DNA from: SAR202 cluster bacterium bin87
GTDB lineage: Bacteria > Chloroflexota > Dehalococcoidia > Lucifugimonadales > UBA3495
Reading direction: 5' to 3'
DNA: 64,000 bases
Assembly (NCBI GenBank): GCA_002238825.1
Contig: MPNC01000004.1
Coordinates: 131,241-195,240 of the forward strand
Shown here: positions 1-8,998 of the stretch, one piece after another
Numbering within the stretch: the stretch's first letter is position 1
Layout: each line of letters begins with the position of its first letter
Program-made: the position numbers and the translations under genes
The notes under the pieces: generated by a model
Databases searched by the model: none
What the model saw: the letters and a program-made list of their open reading frames with translations, nothing else
What the model was told of the DNA's origin: nothing

Positions 1-592
1 CCAGGCTCGCCACGATGAGCTTTGCCAGGTCGCCGGCGACGAAGGGGAGCAGGCCGCACTGCCACACGTTGGCGCAGCCCCAGGCCTCCGCCACGTTGGC
101 CGGCAGGAACAGGTTCAGCTGGATCAATCCTGGCACGTAGAGCACGGCGTTGCCCAGCAGCATGGCCGCCAGTATCCAGGGGCGCCGGTTCCATCCCCGT
201 TGGCACAGCCAGCCCACCAGCGCGGCCGCCGGTATGAAGCCGACGATGTATCCGCCCGACGGCAGCAGCCAGAACCAGCCGGAGGCTCCGCCGGCGAAGA
301 AGGGCAGGAAGGCTCCCTCTACGGCGTAGAGCGCCAGCGCCAGGCCGCCGCGCCAGCCCCCCAGCATCGCGCCCACCAGCAGAACGGCAAAGGTCTGCCC
401 GGTGATGGGCACGGGCGTGAACCCCAGGGGTATCTTGATCTGCGCGAATAGCGCGACCAGCAGGCTGCCGGCGACGATCAGGGCAACGTCCCTGGCGATG
501 CGTCGCGCGCCGGCCGATTCGGGCAGAATCAGGTCCGCGAGGGTGCCGGGGAGGGGTGGAGAGGGGAGGGAAACAGCGGTTCGCGTTTGCAT
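1..592 (-). CDS. bioY: Biotin transporter BioY (S component), 3'-truncated by window edge
   Basis: Substrate-binding membrane subunit of a biotin ECF-type transporter. Reading the minus strand from the ATG at 592 gives about 197 residues without a stop before the window begins, so the C-terminus is missing. Family features visible are a variable N-terminus, then the segment IPLGFTPVPITGQTFAVLLV (about residues 50-69), a GGWRGGLALALYAVEG stretch, a Gly-rich FFAGGASGWFWLLPSGGYIV loop, and a C-terminal VAGDLAKLIVAS helix. These match the conserved BioY core (PITGQT, SGGY, KL). Several hydrophobic helices span it. It is divergent from the histidine kinase at 824. I see no biotin-operator palindrome. 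Identification is firm; only the last helix is unseen. Confidence 0.9.
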   Translation of the reverse strand, partial: MQTRTAVSLPSPPLPGTLADLILPESAGARRIARDVALIVAGSLLVALFAQIKIPLGFTPVPITGQTFAVLLVGAMLGGWRGGLALALYAVEGAFLPFFAGGASGWFWLLPSGGYIVGFIPAAALVGWLCQRGWNRRPWILAAMLLGNAVLYVPGLIQLNLFLPANVAEAWGCANVWQCGLLPFVAGDLAKLIVASL

Positions 593-823
593 TTCTCTAA
601 TATCGTACCACTTGCCCCACGCCCGTCAAACGAAACGATTTGTGCATCTCATTCAATTTTGCCGCACCTAAGTCCGCTCTACCGGGAGTATTGCAGTCAT
701 CATGAGTGCCCGGCCGGTACCGTCACACGTTGCTGGCGCAGATTGCTGTGCGATACGAAGAGTGCGGCATATAATTGCGCGTGTATGTCACACCAGCCAG
801 GTTGAGCAAAGGGCGATAAAGCA

Positions 824-2488
824 ATGAGATTTCTGATCAATCGATGGCGTCAGGTCGGCACACGACTCTACCTGGCGCTCGTTTTCGCCGTGGCGCTCAC
901 GCTCCTGTCCAGCGCCGTCGGCATCTATTATTTCGAGCGCAGCGGAGACCTCAGTTACCGGATCCGCTCCGAGTCCGCACCGGCCGTCGACGCCGCGTGG
1001 GCAGCGGCCCTGTCCGCCGAGAAGCTGCGATCATACGGCCGTGAAGTCATCGCCGGTTCCGGCTCTGCCCCCACCGTCGCCGCCGCCTCTCGGGCGGAAG
1101 TGGGAGAACTCCTGACTGAGCTGGAAGATTCGCTGAGCCGGTTGGTTGCGCTGGAGGACATGGAGTTCCTCGCGCTGGCCGTCCAGGACGCCGCATACGG
1201 AATGGCCGGCGTAATTGACCGTTTGACAGCCGGCCCCGCCGCGTCGGAGAGGCCGGCCCTGGTGGCCGAGTTCAACGACAGCAGCGATGCGCTGGACCAG
1301 TCGGTCGGCCTCCTGGTGGACGGCGCCGGCCAGTACGCCGACGTGAACCTCGATGCAACGGTGGGCAGTTTCGACCAGGGGCGCGTATTGCTGGCGACTA
1401 TTTGCGCGATCAGCGTGGCGGCCGCCACCCTCACGGCGTGGATCTGGGTGGGCAACGGCGTGTTGCGCCGCCTGTCCCGCGTGTCGGACCGGATGCGCAG
1501 CATGGCCCAGGGCGACCTGGATACGCCGGTGCCCGAGGTTAGCCGCGACGAAATCGGTGAGCTCGCGCGGGCCCTGGAGGTCTTCCGACAGCATGCCCGT
1601 GAGGTGCAGCGTCTCAACCTGGTGGAACAGCTCTACCAGGAGTTGCGAGAGGCGAACAACGAGCTCCAGACCATGCAGGCGCGGCTGGTGGCGCAGGAGA
1701 AGCTGGCGGCGCTGGGTGAACTGGTCTCCGGTGTCGCCCATGAGATCAGCAACCCGCTGAATTTCGTGACGAACTTCACCCAGGGAGCCACCGAGCTCCA
1801 CAGCGAACTCACCGAGATGCTGGAAACCTACCGCGACGGCATGAAGTCCGAGGACGTTGCCCTGCTGGACGATATCACCAGTGAAATGAGCGACAGCCTG
1901 GGACGGGTGATCACCAATGGCGGCCGGGCGTTGGCTATCGTCGAGCGGATGCAGGGCTTGAGCGTGGATACCCGACCACCGGAACTGGCGGACGTGAATG
2001 CGGAGTTGCGGGACGCCGTCCTGTCGGGCTGCGGTGACTACGACCTGGCTCCGGCATTTGACCTGGACGGCAACATCGGCTCGAGGCCCATCGTCGTCGA
2101 TGAATTCAAGGAAGCGGTGGGCAACCTGGTTACCAACGCGTGCTATGCGATGAACCTGAAAAAGACGGAGTTGGGCGACGATTATGCGCCCGCGCTGTCC
2201 GTATCAAGTCGCCTGGTGAACGGCGTGGTCGAGATCCGGGTGCGGGACAACGGGCCCGGCATCGCTGACGACGTGCGGGACCGGATCTTCAACCCCTTCT
2301 TCACCACGCAGGAGGGCGTGATGGGCGCCGGCCTGGGCCTGACCATCGCCGCCGATGTGGCTCGCCGCGCCGGTGGCGATCTGCAGGTGGACACGGTGCA
2401 CGGCGATTACGCCGAATTCCTGATGACCGTGCCGGTATCCGAGAACGTGGCAGTCGACCCGGACGATGATGACGATGCCCGGTGCTAG
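824..2488 (+). CDS. HAMP-domain sensor histidine kinase
   Basis: Membrane sensor kinase of a two-component system, 554 residues. A first transmembrane helix (about 13-35) and a second (about 187-208) flank a roughly 150-residue helical extracytoplasmic region. A HAMP linker (about 208-262) with RMRSMAQGDLDTPVPE follows, then a coiled coil and a phosphoacceptor region with His306 in GVAHEISNPLNF. The ATPase domain shows the N-box (AVGNLVTNACYAM, about 431-443), the G1 box RDNGPGI (about 474-480), the F-box FNPFFTT and the G2 box GAGLGL (about 501-506). The C-terminus is an acidic DDDDD tail. No response regulator lies beside it, so partner and stimulus are unknown. The HisKA type with NPLNF resembles large PAS/HAMP kinases rather than EnvZ-like ones. 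The ATG start fits the N-terminal membrane helix. Confidence 0.9.
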   Translation: MRFLINRWRQVGTRLYLALVFAVALTLLSSAVGIYYFERSGDLSYRIRSESAPAVDAAWAAALSAEKLRSYGREVIAGSGSAPTVAAASRAEVGELLTELEDSLSRLVALEDMEFLALAVQDAAYGMAGVIDRLTAGPAASERPALVAEFNDSSDALDQSVGLLVDGAGQYADVNLDATVGSFDQGRVLLATICAISVAAATLTAWIWVGNGVLRRLSRVSDRMRSMAQGDLDTPVPEVSRDEIGELARALEVFRQHAREVQRLNLVEQLYQELREANNELQTMQARLVAQEKLAALGELVSGVAHEISNPLNFVTNFTQGATELHSELTEMLETYRDGMKSEDVALLDDITSEMSDSLGRVITNGGRALAIVERMQGLSVDTRPPELADVNAELRDAVLSGCGDYDLAPAFDLDGNIGSRPIVVDEFKEAVGNLVTNACYAMNLKKTELGDDYAPALSVSSRLVNGVVEIRVRDNGPGIADDVRDRIFNPFFTTQEGVMGAGLGLTIAADVARRAGGDLQVDTVHGDYAEFLMTVPVSENVAVDPDDDDDARC

Positions 2489-2515
2489 GGCTGCGATGCG
2501 CGACACAACGACAGG

Positions 2516-2745
2516 CTCACGCGTACCCAGTTTACCGAAGAGGGACAACTTGCATGGATACACGGGATGGATAGGGTGGATGAGAGGGACTCGTCAGCTT
2601 GTTGAGCATCCCATTGGACCCTATTGTGTGCTCGTTCCATCCACTTTCGCTCTTGACTGATGTAGAGCATCTCATCAGTTCGATCATGTCCATCCTGCGC
2701 ATCCATGCAAACTTCGCCTGCTCCGGGAAAGCGGGTACGCGTGAG
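2516..2745. repeat. MITE-like element, family I, with ATCC/CATG interior
   Basis: Perfect 13-bp terminal inverted repeats (ctcacgcgtaccc at 2516-2528, gggtacgcgtgag at 2733-2745). Flanking 9-mers aacgacagg (2507-2515) and aacgaccga (2746-2754) agree at 7 of 9 positions and look like a worn target duplication. Inside lies a second inverted pair, ttgcatggat near 2550 and atccatgcaa at 2701-2710. The element fills most of the 291-bp convergent gap between the kinase and dnaE2. No ORF in it looks coding. Confidence 0.75.
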
Positions 2746-2779
2746 AACGACCGATTGATGCATGCGCGGTGCGGACGCG

Positions 2780-5700
2780 CTACCTCCAGTCGTGTCCGGA
2801 ACTGGCGTGAAATTCCATATCGGCCCGCAGCGGCCACGCCCGTTCCACCACGACGTTGAGCGTGTTGTCCCGGCGGGAAACCTCGCCTTCAATGACGACC
2901 AGCGGCCGCCGCAGCACGTGCTTGAGCGTCTCCCAGCGCTGCTCCCAAACGGCCACCGGTATCAACCCGAATTCGTCCTCCAGGGTGAGAAACACGGCCC
3001 GGGCCAGGGGACGCTGCCGCCTGACGACCCGGCCCGCCACGCGGACCACATCGCCTTCGCGGCAACCCTCCAGGGTGTCGCTGCTATGCACGCCTCTCAG
3101 CTCGTGGCGCGCCAGTTCCATGATGTGACCATCCGGGCAGAGGCCCAGCATGTCGTATTCGTCCAGCATCAGCATGGACCGGTTCTTCGACGCCACCGCC
3201 GCCGGCGCTTCGGCCACCGCCAGGGGTAACGCCAGCTGGCCGCGGCGCGCGTCCGGCACGTAGCCGGCCCCGATCTGCCACAGCGCGCTGCCCCGGTCGG
3301 TGACATCCGGCAGGCTGTCCATTGCGCCGGCGCGGGCCAGGTTCTCCAGGGCCCGGCGCGGCAGGCCGGAGCGCGCCAGCACGTCCGCCAGGCTTCTGAA
3401 TTCGCCGGCCTCCCGCGCGCGCAGCAGAATCTCCCCCAGGCGCCGGTCCACGCCCTTCACAAAGATCAGCCCCAGCCGCAGGGTGCGTTCGCCCTCGGCG
3501 GTGCAGAGCAGATCGGAACGATTGATGTCGGGGTGGGCCACCCGCAGGTTGATCCGGCGGGCGTCCTGCTTCAGCGTGTCCAGGTCCCAGAACCCCATGG
3601 GCTGCTCGTTGAAGAGCGCGACGTAGAACTCCAGCGGGTAATGGCGACGCAGCCAGGCCATCTGGTAGGCGGTGAAAGCGAACGCCAGGGCGTGGCCCTC
3701 GGGAAACATGTAGTGGGGGTTGAACTTCCCGAAGATCGCCTCGGCCGCTTTTTCGGGAACGCCACGCTCGCGGGCTCCCTGCAGGAACCGCTGCCGGTAC
3801 TCCGCCACCAGGGCGGCGCCGTTGCGGCGTCCGAAAGCGCGACGCATGCGGTCCGCGTCGGCGGCGGTGAAACCGCCCACGTCCATGCCCAGCTGCACCA
3901 CCTGGTCCTGGAACATGATTACGCCCAGCGACCTTTCCAGGGCCCCTTGTTCCAGGGGATGAGCATATTCCCAGTCGAACCCCTTGCGCCGGCGCAGAAA
4001 CTCCGCCACGCCGTCATGCGCTCCCACGCCGGGGCGCACCGCCGCGATCTCCAGGGCCAGCTCGTAGATGTCCTGGGGATGCATCCGCACGATGGTCTGC
4101 ATCTGTGCTGCCGACTCCACCTGGAAGACACCCACGGTGTCGCCGCGCCCCAGGTCGTCAAAAACGTCCTGCTCCCGATAGTCGATCCGGCTCAGGTCGG
4201 GCTCAATGCCGGTGCGGTTCCGGACCAGGCGCACCGCCTGCTGCAACTGGGACAGGGCTCCCAGGGCCAAGAGGTCGATCTTCACCATGCCGGCGTCATC
4301 CACGGTCTCCTTGTCCCACTGGCCGATGTAGCGGCCCGCGATGGCGGCCGGCTGCACCGGCATGAAGTCGGTGAGGGCGGTGGAACTCAGCAGCATTCCG
4401 CCCGGGTGCTGCGCCACGCCCTTGGGAAAACCCTGCAGGCTGTCGGCAAGGGCGAAGAGGCGGTCCCAACCCGGCCGCTTCACCAGTTCAGCGTAGCCCG
4501 GCAGATGGGGAAGTTCCGACACGGAGTTGGAATCCAGCCGGCGGGCCACCGCGCCCACCTCGTCAGGCGGCAATCCCAGGGCCTTGCCCAGGCCCCGCAC
4601 CACTCCGCGCGCCTTGTACGTGGGGAACATACCCGTCAACACGGCATGGTCCCAACCCCACTCCTCGATGATGCGCAGTATGAGACTTTCACGTATGTCC
4701 CGGGGAAAGTCCAGGTCAATATCCGGCATGGATGTGCTCTCGGACGACAGAAAACGGTCCAGCGCCAGGCCGTAATCCAGCGGGTCAACGTGAGACAGGC
4801 CAATCAGGTACCCGACCAGCATGGACACCGAGGAGCCGCGCCCCCGCCCCGGAGGGAGCCACTCCAGGGGCGTTTCCTGGTGTCCCCATCCCAGCTCCAG
4901 CATGACCTCGCGGGCCAGTTCCACTACCCGGTGATAGACGAGAAAGAACCCCGCCAGGCCATGCTTCCGGATGAGCCCGAATTCCTCATCCAGGCGTTCT
5001 CTCACCCGCCGGTCGCCGCCGCCGTAGCGTCGCGCTGCCGACTCCTCGCAGAGCCGCTCCAGCCATGATTGGGCGTCGTAGCCCGGCGGGGTGGGCGCCT
5101 CTGGGAAACGATAGCTGCTGGTCACGAAATCCAGCGCGCCGAAATCGGAACACCGCTCCGCCAGGGCAAGTGTGTTGACAAGCGCCTCCGGATATTTGCG
5201 GAAGCGTCGTTCCATCACATTTCTTGCTTGCAGATCATAGTTACCGTTGACCTTAAGACTGTTACGTATCTCGCTTAGCGAAGAGTTCAAGCGCATGGCC
5301 GTAAGCGAGTCGTGCAGCCGTGCGCGGGAGGCGTCGTGATACCAGGGAGCGCCGGTGGCAACGCAGCCCAGGCCACACCGTTCCGCCAACTGCGACATGC
5401 GCTCGTTGCGGGCGGTGTCGCCATGGGCCAGATGCTGTTGCAGCTCCAGAAATACCGAGCCGGCGCCGAACCAGCCGGCGTATCGCTTCGCCCGCTCCTC
5501 CGCCACGCTCCAGCGGCCGGCGGAAATGTCCTCCGCTAGCAGGCCATCGGGGTCCCCCAGCAGCACGATGAGACCCTCGGCGTGGGGCTCCAGGAAGCGG
5601 ACGTCCAGAACCGGCGTGGTGCGTCCGCCCGTCACGTGCGCCAGCGAAATCAATCGACACAGATTGGAGTAACCCGCGCCATTCTCCGCGATAAAGGTCA

Positions 5701-5938
5701 CCGGGCCACTCCGGTCACCCTCGCGTACGGTCAGGTCGGCGCCCAGTATCGCTAGGATGCCGGCGGAGCGGCACTCCTGCACGAAATCCAGCGCGCCGCA
5801 CAGATTGCTCGTATCGGTCACTCCCAGCGCCGGATACCCGTAACAGCCGGCCCGTTCCACCAGCTCTGCCGGAGACGAAGCCCCAGCGCCGAAGGAATAC
5901 CAGGAGTGGGCGCGCAGCTCGATGAAGCCGGTGGACAA
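2780..5938 (-). CDS. dnaE2: Error-prone DNA polymerase III alpha subunit DnaE2
   Basis: C-family polymerase for translesion synthesis, about 1052 residues, the DnaE2 size class. It opens with a PHP domain (FIELRAHSWYSFGAGASSP, then GVTDTSNLCGALDFV). The palm carries the catalytic signature SMPDIDLDFPRDIRE, and GVAQHPGGMLLSS is typical of DnaE2. A C-terminal OB-fold (VVRVAGRVVRRQRPLARAVF) and a final VVIEGEVSRRDNTLNVVV complete it. The frame stays open to 6139, but homology begins at about LSTGFIELR. A TTG at 5938-5936 lies one base after the imuB stop with AGGG about 10 nt upstream, so I start there; initiation inside imuB is possible. It is translationally coupled to imuB. Expected role is damage-induced mutagenesis with ImuB. 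Confidence 0.93.
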   Translation of the reverse strand: MSTGFIELRAHSWYSFGAGASSPAELVERAGCYGYPALGVTDTSNLCGALDFVQECRSAGILAILGADLTVREGDRSGPVTFIAENGAGYSNLCRLISLAHVTGGRTTPVLDVRFLEPHAEGLIVLLGDPDGLLAEDISAGRWSVAEERAKRYAGWFGAGSVFLELQQHLAHGDTARNERMSQLAERCGLGCVATGAPWYHDASRARLHDSLTAMRLNSSLSEIRNSLKVNGNYDLQARNVMERRFRKYPEALVNTLALAERCSDFGALDFVTSSYRFPEAPTPPGYDAQSWLERLCEESAARRYGGGDRRVRERLDEEFGLIRKHGLAGFFLVYHRVVELAREVMLELGWGHQETPLEWLPPGRGRGSSVSMLVGYLIGLSHVDPLDYGLALDRFLSSESTSMPDIDLDFPRDIRESLILRIIEEWGWDHAVLTGMFPTYKARGVVRGLGKALGLPPDEVGAVARRLDSNSVSELPHLPGYAELVKRPGWDRLFALADSLQGFPKGVAQHPGGMLLSSTALTDFMPVQPAAIAGRYIGQWDKETVDDAGMVKIDLLALGALSQLQQAVRLVRNRTGIEPDLSRIDYREQDVFDDLGRGDTVGVFQVESAAQMQTIVRMHPQDIYELALEIAAVRPGVGAHDGVAEFLRRRKGFDWEYAHPLEQGALERSLGVIMFQDQVVQLGMDVGGFTAADADRMRRAFGRRNGAALVAEYRQRFLQGARERGVPEKAAEAIFGKFNPHYMFPEGHALAFAFTAYQMAWLRRHYPLEFYVALFNEQPMGFWDLDTLKQDARRINLRVAHPDINRSDLLCTAEGERTLRLGLIFVKGVDRRLGEILLRAREAGEFRSLADVLARSGLPRRALENLARAGAMDSLPDVTDRGSALWQIGAGYVPDARRGQLALPLAVAEAPAAVASKNRSMLMLDEYDMLGLCPDGHIMELARHELRGVHSSDTLEGCREGDVVRVAGRVVRRQRPLARAVFLTLEDEFGLIPVAVWEQRWETLKHVLRRPLVVIEGEVSRRDNTLNVVVERAWPLRADMEFHASSGHDWR

Positions 5939-5939
5939 G

Positions 5940-7340
5940 TCAGTAACCCTGCTGATACCACTCGCCGGTGGCGAGGTCGCGGTACACCGTGAGCAACTTG
6001 CCTCCGTCCACCACCAGGCGCCAGTACCTCCGGCGGGCCGGATCCGGCATCCACCACTCAGTATCCACTTCCCACAGATCAACCACTTTCCGGACGGAAT
6101 GCGACCCCACTGCCCGCGGCATATTCTGGACCTCGGCAACGGCCACGGAGGCGACCCTGCCCAGCGGCATCAGCTCGGAGCCCAGGGCCCACCGCCGCTC
6201 CGGCAAGGGAGATCCGAGAGCCAACGCCACCGGACGGTCAACCCCGTCAATCGTCGGGACGGCAACACCCCGGCGCTCCGCCAGCCACAGGCCCATCTGC
6301 CGGCCAGCCAAATGCACCAGGCCGGACACCGTGAGCGACAGGTCCGTCAATGCTGCGCAGGGCCAGCGGCCTTGACCCCGGTTGTCCTGGGCATTCAACC
6401 CGGCCAGGATCGTTGACGCCAGACTGTCGGAGGAGCCGGCGGGGGTGCGCAGCCGCCGGTCAAACCGCCAAACGCCATTGGGTGAAAGTTCGCCTTCGAT
6501 CGATACTTCCGTTATCCCTCTGCCCTGAAGGCCGGGAGCCTTCCAGATGCGTTCGGACAACAGGCGAACCCCGGCTTCCCAACCGGAAACCGTATCCACC
6601 GGAAACGGGAACTCCATGCGCTCGTGAAGAACCTCCGGCAGAGCCGCCGGAACCACCGGGTCGTCATCAATGCCCTGGGCCAGTTTCCAGGTACGGTATC
6701 CAACGACACCCAGGAAATCCGCCAGGACGTGCGCCGGCATCGCGGCCACGTTGCCCAGGGTTGCGATGCCAAAACCGCGCAACCGCGCCGTGGTGTCCGG
6801 GTTCAGCGGAAGCCACGACACCGGCCAGGGCGCCAGCCATCGAGCGACGTTTCCCGGGGCCGTGAACCCCTTGCCGACCTTGGCGCTGGCCGCCGCGCAG
6901 TAGGCCGGCAACTTGCCTGACGCCAAACCCAGCCGGGGTTGCAGGCTGGCGTCAACCGCGGACAGGATCGCCGACTCCAGCCCGGATGCTCCACCGTACA
7001 TGGCCGCCATCCCGGTCAGGTCCAGGTAGAAACGACCGTAACCGTCCGGCTCCACCCGATCCACAACCTGAAACAGCGAGAGTGTCAGGTCATCGTTGAA
7101 TGACGACAAATATTGGTCATCTATGGTTAAAACCATCGCCTCAGCACACCGGGACAATGCCTCAGACAACGTCTGTCCGGCGCGGACGTCTCCGGCTTCC
7201 GGCGAGGCGTCCACCACCAGGCGGCGGCCGGAGTCTCCGGTGGCCACGATCAATGCGCGACCAGCCAGATCAGGCCGTCGCGCCAGTTCGGCCTTTACGG
7301 GAAAGTGCGTAACCAGCAGGCATCCGACTGCGGTGTCCAT
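5940..7340 (-). CDS. imuB: ImuB-like Y-family polymerase homologue (probably non-catalytic)
   Basis: Y-family polymerase-like protein of the mutasome, 466 residues from the ATG at 7340. It reads MDTAVGCLLVTHFPVKAELA, where DinB polymerases carry a catalytic Asp in the first strand; here the position is not acidic. The palm motif normally SIDExxLD is reduced to FYLDLTGM, so the catalytic pair appears lost, as in ImuB. Helix-hairpin-helix and little-finger regions follow, ending in the ImuB-like tail PARRRYWRLVVDGGKLLTVY. It lies directly upstream of dnaE2. ImuA/ImuA', which usually completes the cassette, is absent here. It likely bridges DnaE2 to the sliding clamp. An in-frame extension to 7412 has no homology support. 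Confidence 0.87.
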   Translation of the reverse strand: MDTAVGCLLVTHFPVKAELARRPDLAGRALIVATGDSGRRLVVDASPEAGDVRAGQTLSEALSRCAEAMVLTIDDQYLSSFNDDLTLSLFQVVDRVEPDGYGRFYLDLTGMAAMYGGASGLESAILSAVDASLQPRLGLASGKLPAYCAAASAKVGKGFTAPGNVARWLAPWPVSWLPLNPDTTARLRGFGIATLGNVAAMPAHVLADFLGVVGYRTWKLAQGIDDDPVVPAALPEVLHERMEFPFPVDTVSGWEAGVRLLSERIWKAPGLQGRGITEVSIEGELSPNGVWRFDRRLRTPAGSSDSLASTILAGLNAQDNRGQGRWPCAALTDLSLTVSGLVHLAGRQMGLWLAERRGVAVPTIDGVDRPVALALGSPLPERRWALGSELMPLGRVASVAVAEVQNMPRAVGSHSVRKVVDLWEVDTEWWMPDPARRRYWRLVVDGGKLLTVYRDLATGEWYQQGY

Positions 7341-7356
7341 ACGCCACAAGATAACA

Positions 7357-7368
7357 GTACAGACGTTC
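7357..7368 (-). promoter_or_regulatory. LexA-like SOS box upstream of imuB-dnaE2
   Basis: On the minus strand the sequence reads GAACGTCTGTAC, 17 bp upstream of the imuB ATG. It matches the Gram-positive/actinobacterial SOS core GAAC-N4-GTTC at 7 of 8 defined positions. DnaE2/ImuB cassettes are LexA-controlled in characterised bacteria, so position and match make this a reasonable operator. The LexA consensus of this lineage is unknown to me. Confidence 0.45.
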
Positions 7369-7468
7369 TTATGGCATGTCCGGATGTCATGAAAATCCCG
7401 CGCGTTCGCCACATGAGTTGGCGAGGCGCGCGGGCCAGGTTAGCGTTCAGAGCGCTTGGCGCGTCGTT

Positions 7469-8929
7469 TTACGTTGCCCGGGCGTTGCCTGGGCGATTTC
7501 GCAGCAGCCTGGGGATAAAGAGGGACTTCACCTGTTGAGATTCCGAGGACTGATCGGGCGACCCCGGATAGGAGAGCTCAGAGATGACAACTGCGGGCTG
7601 GGCGCCGCTGCCGCTACCACGCCTGTAAATGGCGACGATGAGGTTTCCTCCAATGACGACCACTATGTAGACGAAATTGGACAACGCGACCCAGATAAAT
7701 CCGAGATGCAACTTCTCCAACAACTCGTCCTGGGTGTATCCCAGCGCGGCGAAATCGATATCCCAGGAATACAGAAGGTTGTGGTCCGGCTGGGGCAGCG
7801 AACTGGGCGCCAGGTAGAGCGTCAGGATGCCGGCTCCGCCGAGGGCCGACAGCACGATAATCGCCGTCACCACCGACCAGAGCAGGAACCGCAGGTCGCG
7901 TTCACGCGGTGTGATGACCGGGTCGCGCAGCACCAGCAGGGTGATGAACACGACGCCCAGAACAGGCAGGACGACCGTCAGATGTATCCACGATCCAACG
8001 TTGGAGATAACCATGACGCAGCAATAAACGAAAGCCAGTGGCAAAAGCGCAACCCATGCCGCCCTTTGCGGAGCTCGTTTCTCGCTGACATTTTTGGAGT
8101 ACTGCCATTTCCACAAGAAGTCGAACATCAGCCCTGCGATCAGCGCCAGAGCCAGGTTCACCATAAGGGCCAGCAAACAGGGAATCGGCGTACCCGCGAA
8201 ATCGGCGATGGTGTAGAAACCGTAGTTGTCCATGCGGATCAGGGGCATCTGCAACAAGGGAGTGCTCAGGAGAAAGAACAACGATACGAAGAAGAATTCT
8301 CGCAGTTGATCCCCCTTGCGCATCCGGAGAAATCCCTGGGTCAGCACCAGCCCCATGACGATGGCGATGAAGAAGGTCAGGATCCAGTCTGCCGTCCAGC
8401 CAAGGGAGGCCAGCACATACCCACCGCCGGCGACGCACAGGCCCGGCAACAGGAAGCGAGAGAGGCAAAAACGGATGGAGTCAGACAGATTGGATGAAGC
8501 GATCAATCTGTCCCCGGTGTGCGGGCCGGCGGCGCTGAGATCCGATAACGCATCCGCAGAGTCATCCGCCATGCCAACGTCTGAGAGGTCTGCCGAAGAC
8601 CCTGGGTGAAGCGCGCCGGATCGATCTCGGCCGTCCAAACCCGCCAGGGTTATCAGTCCTTCGACCTCGACCGATGACAATTCCAGAGCTTTGCCGAACG
8701 CTACCAACCGTTGCTGAGTCGGGCGGGTCGCGCCCGACTCCCAGCGGGACACGGTGCTGTGGCTGTAGCGTTCCCCGTACTGACCATCCACATCCGCCAT
8801 GCGGCCCAGCAACTCTTCCTGAGTAAGCCCCTTACGGCCGTCTGGCTGGGTGAAGGACTCGCGATAGGCCCGCATGAGCATCCCCACCTGGGCGGCTCTC
8901 AACCGGCGGTCATCGCGTTCCAATACCAT
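7469..8929 (-). CDS. Membrane-anchored XRE-family transcriptional regulator
   Basis: About 486 residues joining an N-terminal Cro/C1-type helix-turn-helix (about 10-95; LTQEELLGRMADV, then STVSRWESGATRPTQQRLVA) to a C-terminal half with about eight hydrophobic helices (for example WILTFFIAIVMGLVLTQGFL and NFVYIVVVIGGNLIVAIY). The cytosolic HTH tethered to a multi-spanning domain suggests a one-component membrane sensor. I start at the ATG at 8929, preceded by AGAAAG six bases upstream; the frame is open to 9010 but the additional residues look unstructured. It is divergent from the 9126-19054 gene run, which makes that run its likely target. Between them lie a sigma70-like promoter and a palindrome. 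The signal and function are unknown. Confidence 0.8.
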   Translation of the reverse strand: MVLERDDRRLRAAQVGMLMRAYRESFTQPDGRKGLTQEELLGRMADVDGQYGERYSHSTVSRWESGATRPTQQRLVAFGKALELSSVEVEGLITLAGLDGRDRSGALHPGSSADLSDVGMADDSADALSDLSAAGPHTGDRLIASSNLSDSIRFCLSRFLLPGLCVAGGGYVLASLGWTADWILTFFIAIVMGLVLTQGFLRMRKGDQLREFFFVSLFFLLSTPLLQMPLIRMDNYGFYTIADFAGTPIPCLLALMVNLALALIAGLMFDFLWKWQYSKNVSEKRAPQRAAWVALLPLAFVYCCVMVISNVGSWIHLTVVLPVLGVVFITLLVLRDPVITPRERDLRFLLWSVVTAIIVLSALGGAGILTLYLAPSSLPQPDHNLLYSWDIDFAALGYTQDELLEKLHLGFIWVALSNFVYIVVVIGGNLIVAIYRRGSGSGAQPAVVISELSYPGSPDQSSESQQVKSLFIPRLLRNRPGNARAT

Positions 8930-8955
8930 CTTTCTGAACACTATGGCAGCGACAT

Positions 8956-8975
8956 GTGCAAATTGGCTTTTGCAC
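8956..8975. promoter_or_regulatory. Candidate operator palindrome
   Basis: GTGCAA-N8-TTGCAC, a perfect 6-bp inverted repeat centred between the predicted minus-strand promoter (8999-9027) and the regulator start at 8929. The position suits autorepression by the XRE protein. Function is inferred from geometry only. Confidence 0.4.
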
Positions 8976-8998
8976 AGACTCTCGGAAATCTCCCGCTT

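Noticed and set aside
3533-5068. 511-residue plus-strand open frame
   Set aside because: Mirror of dnaE2, without family motifs.
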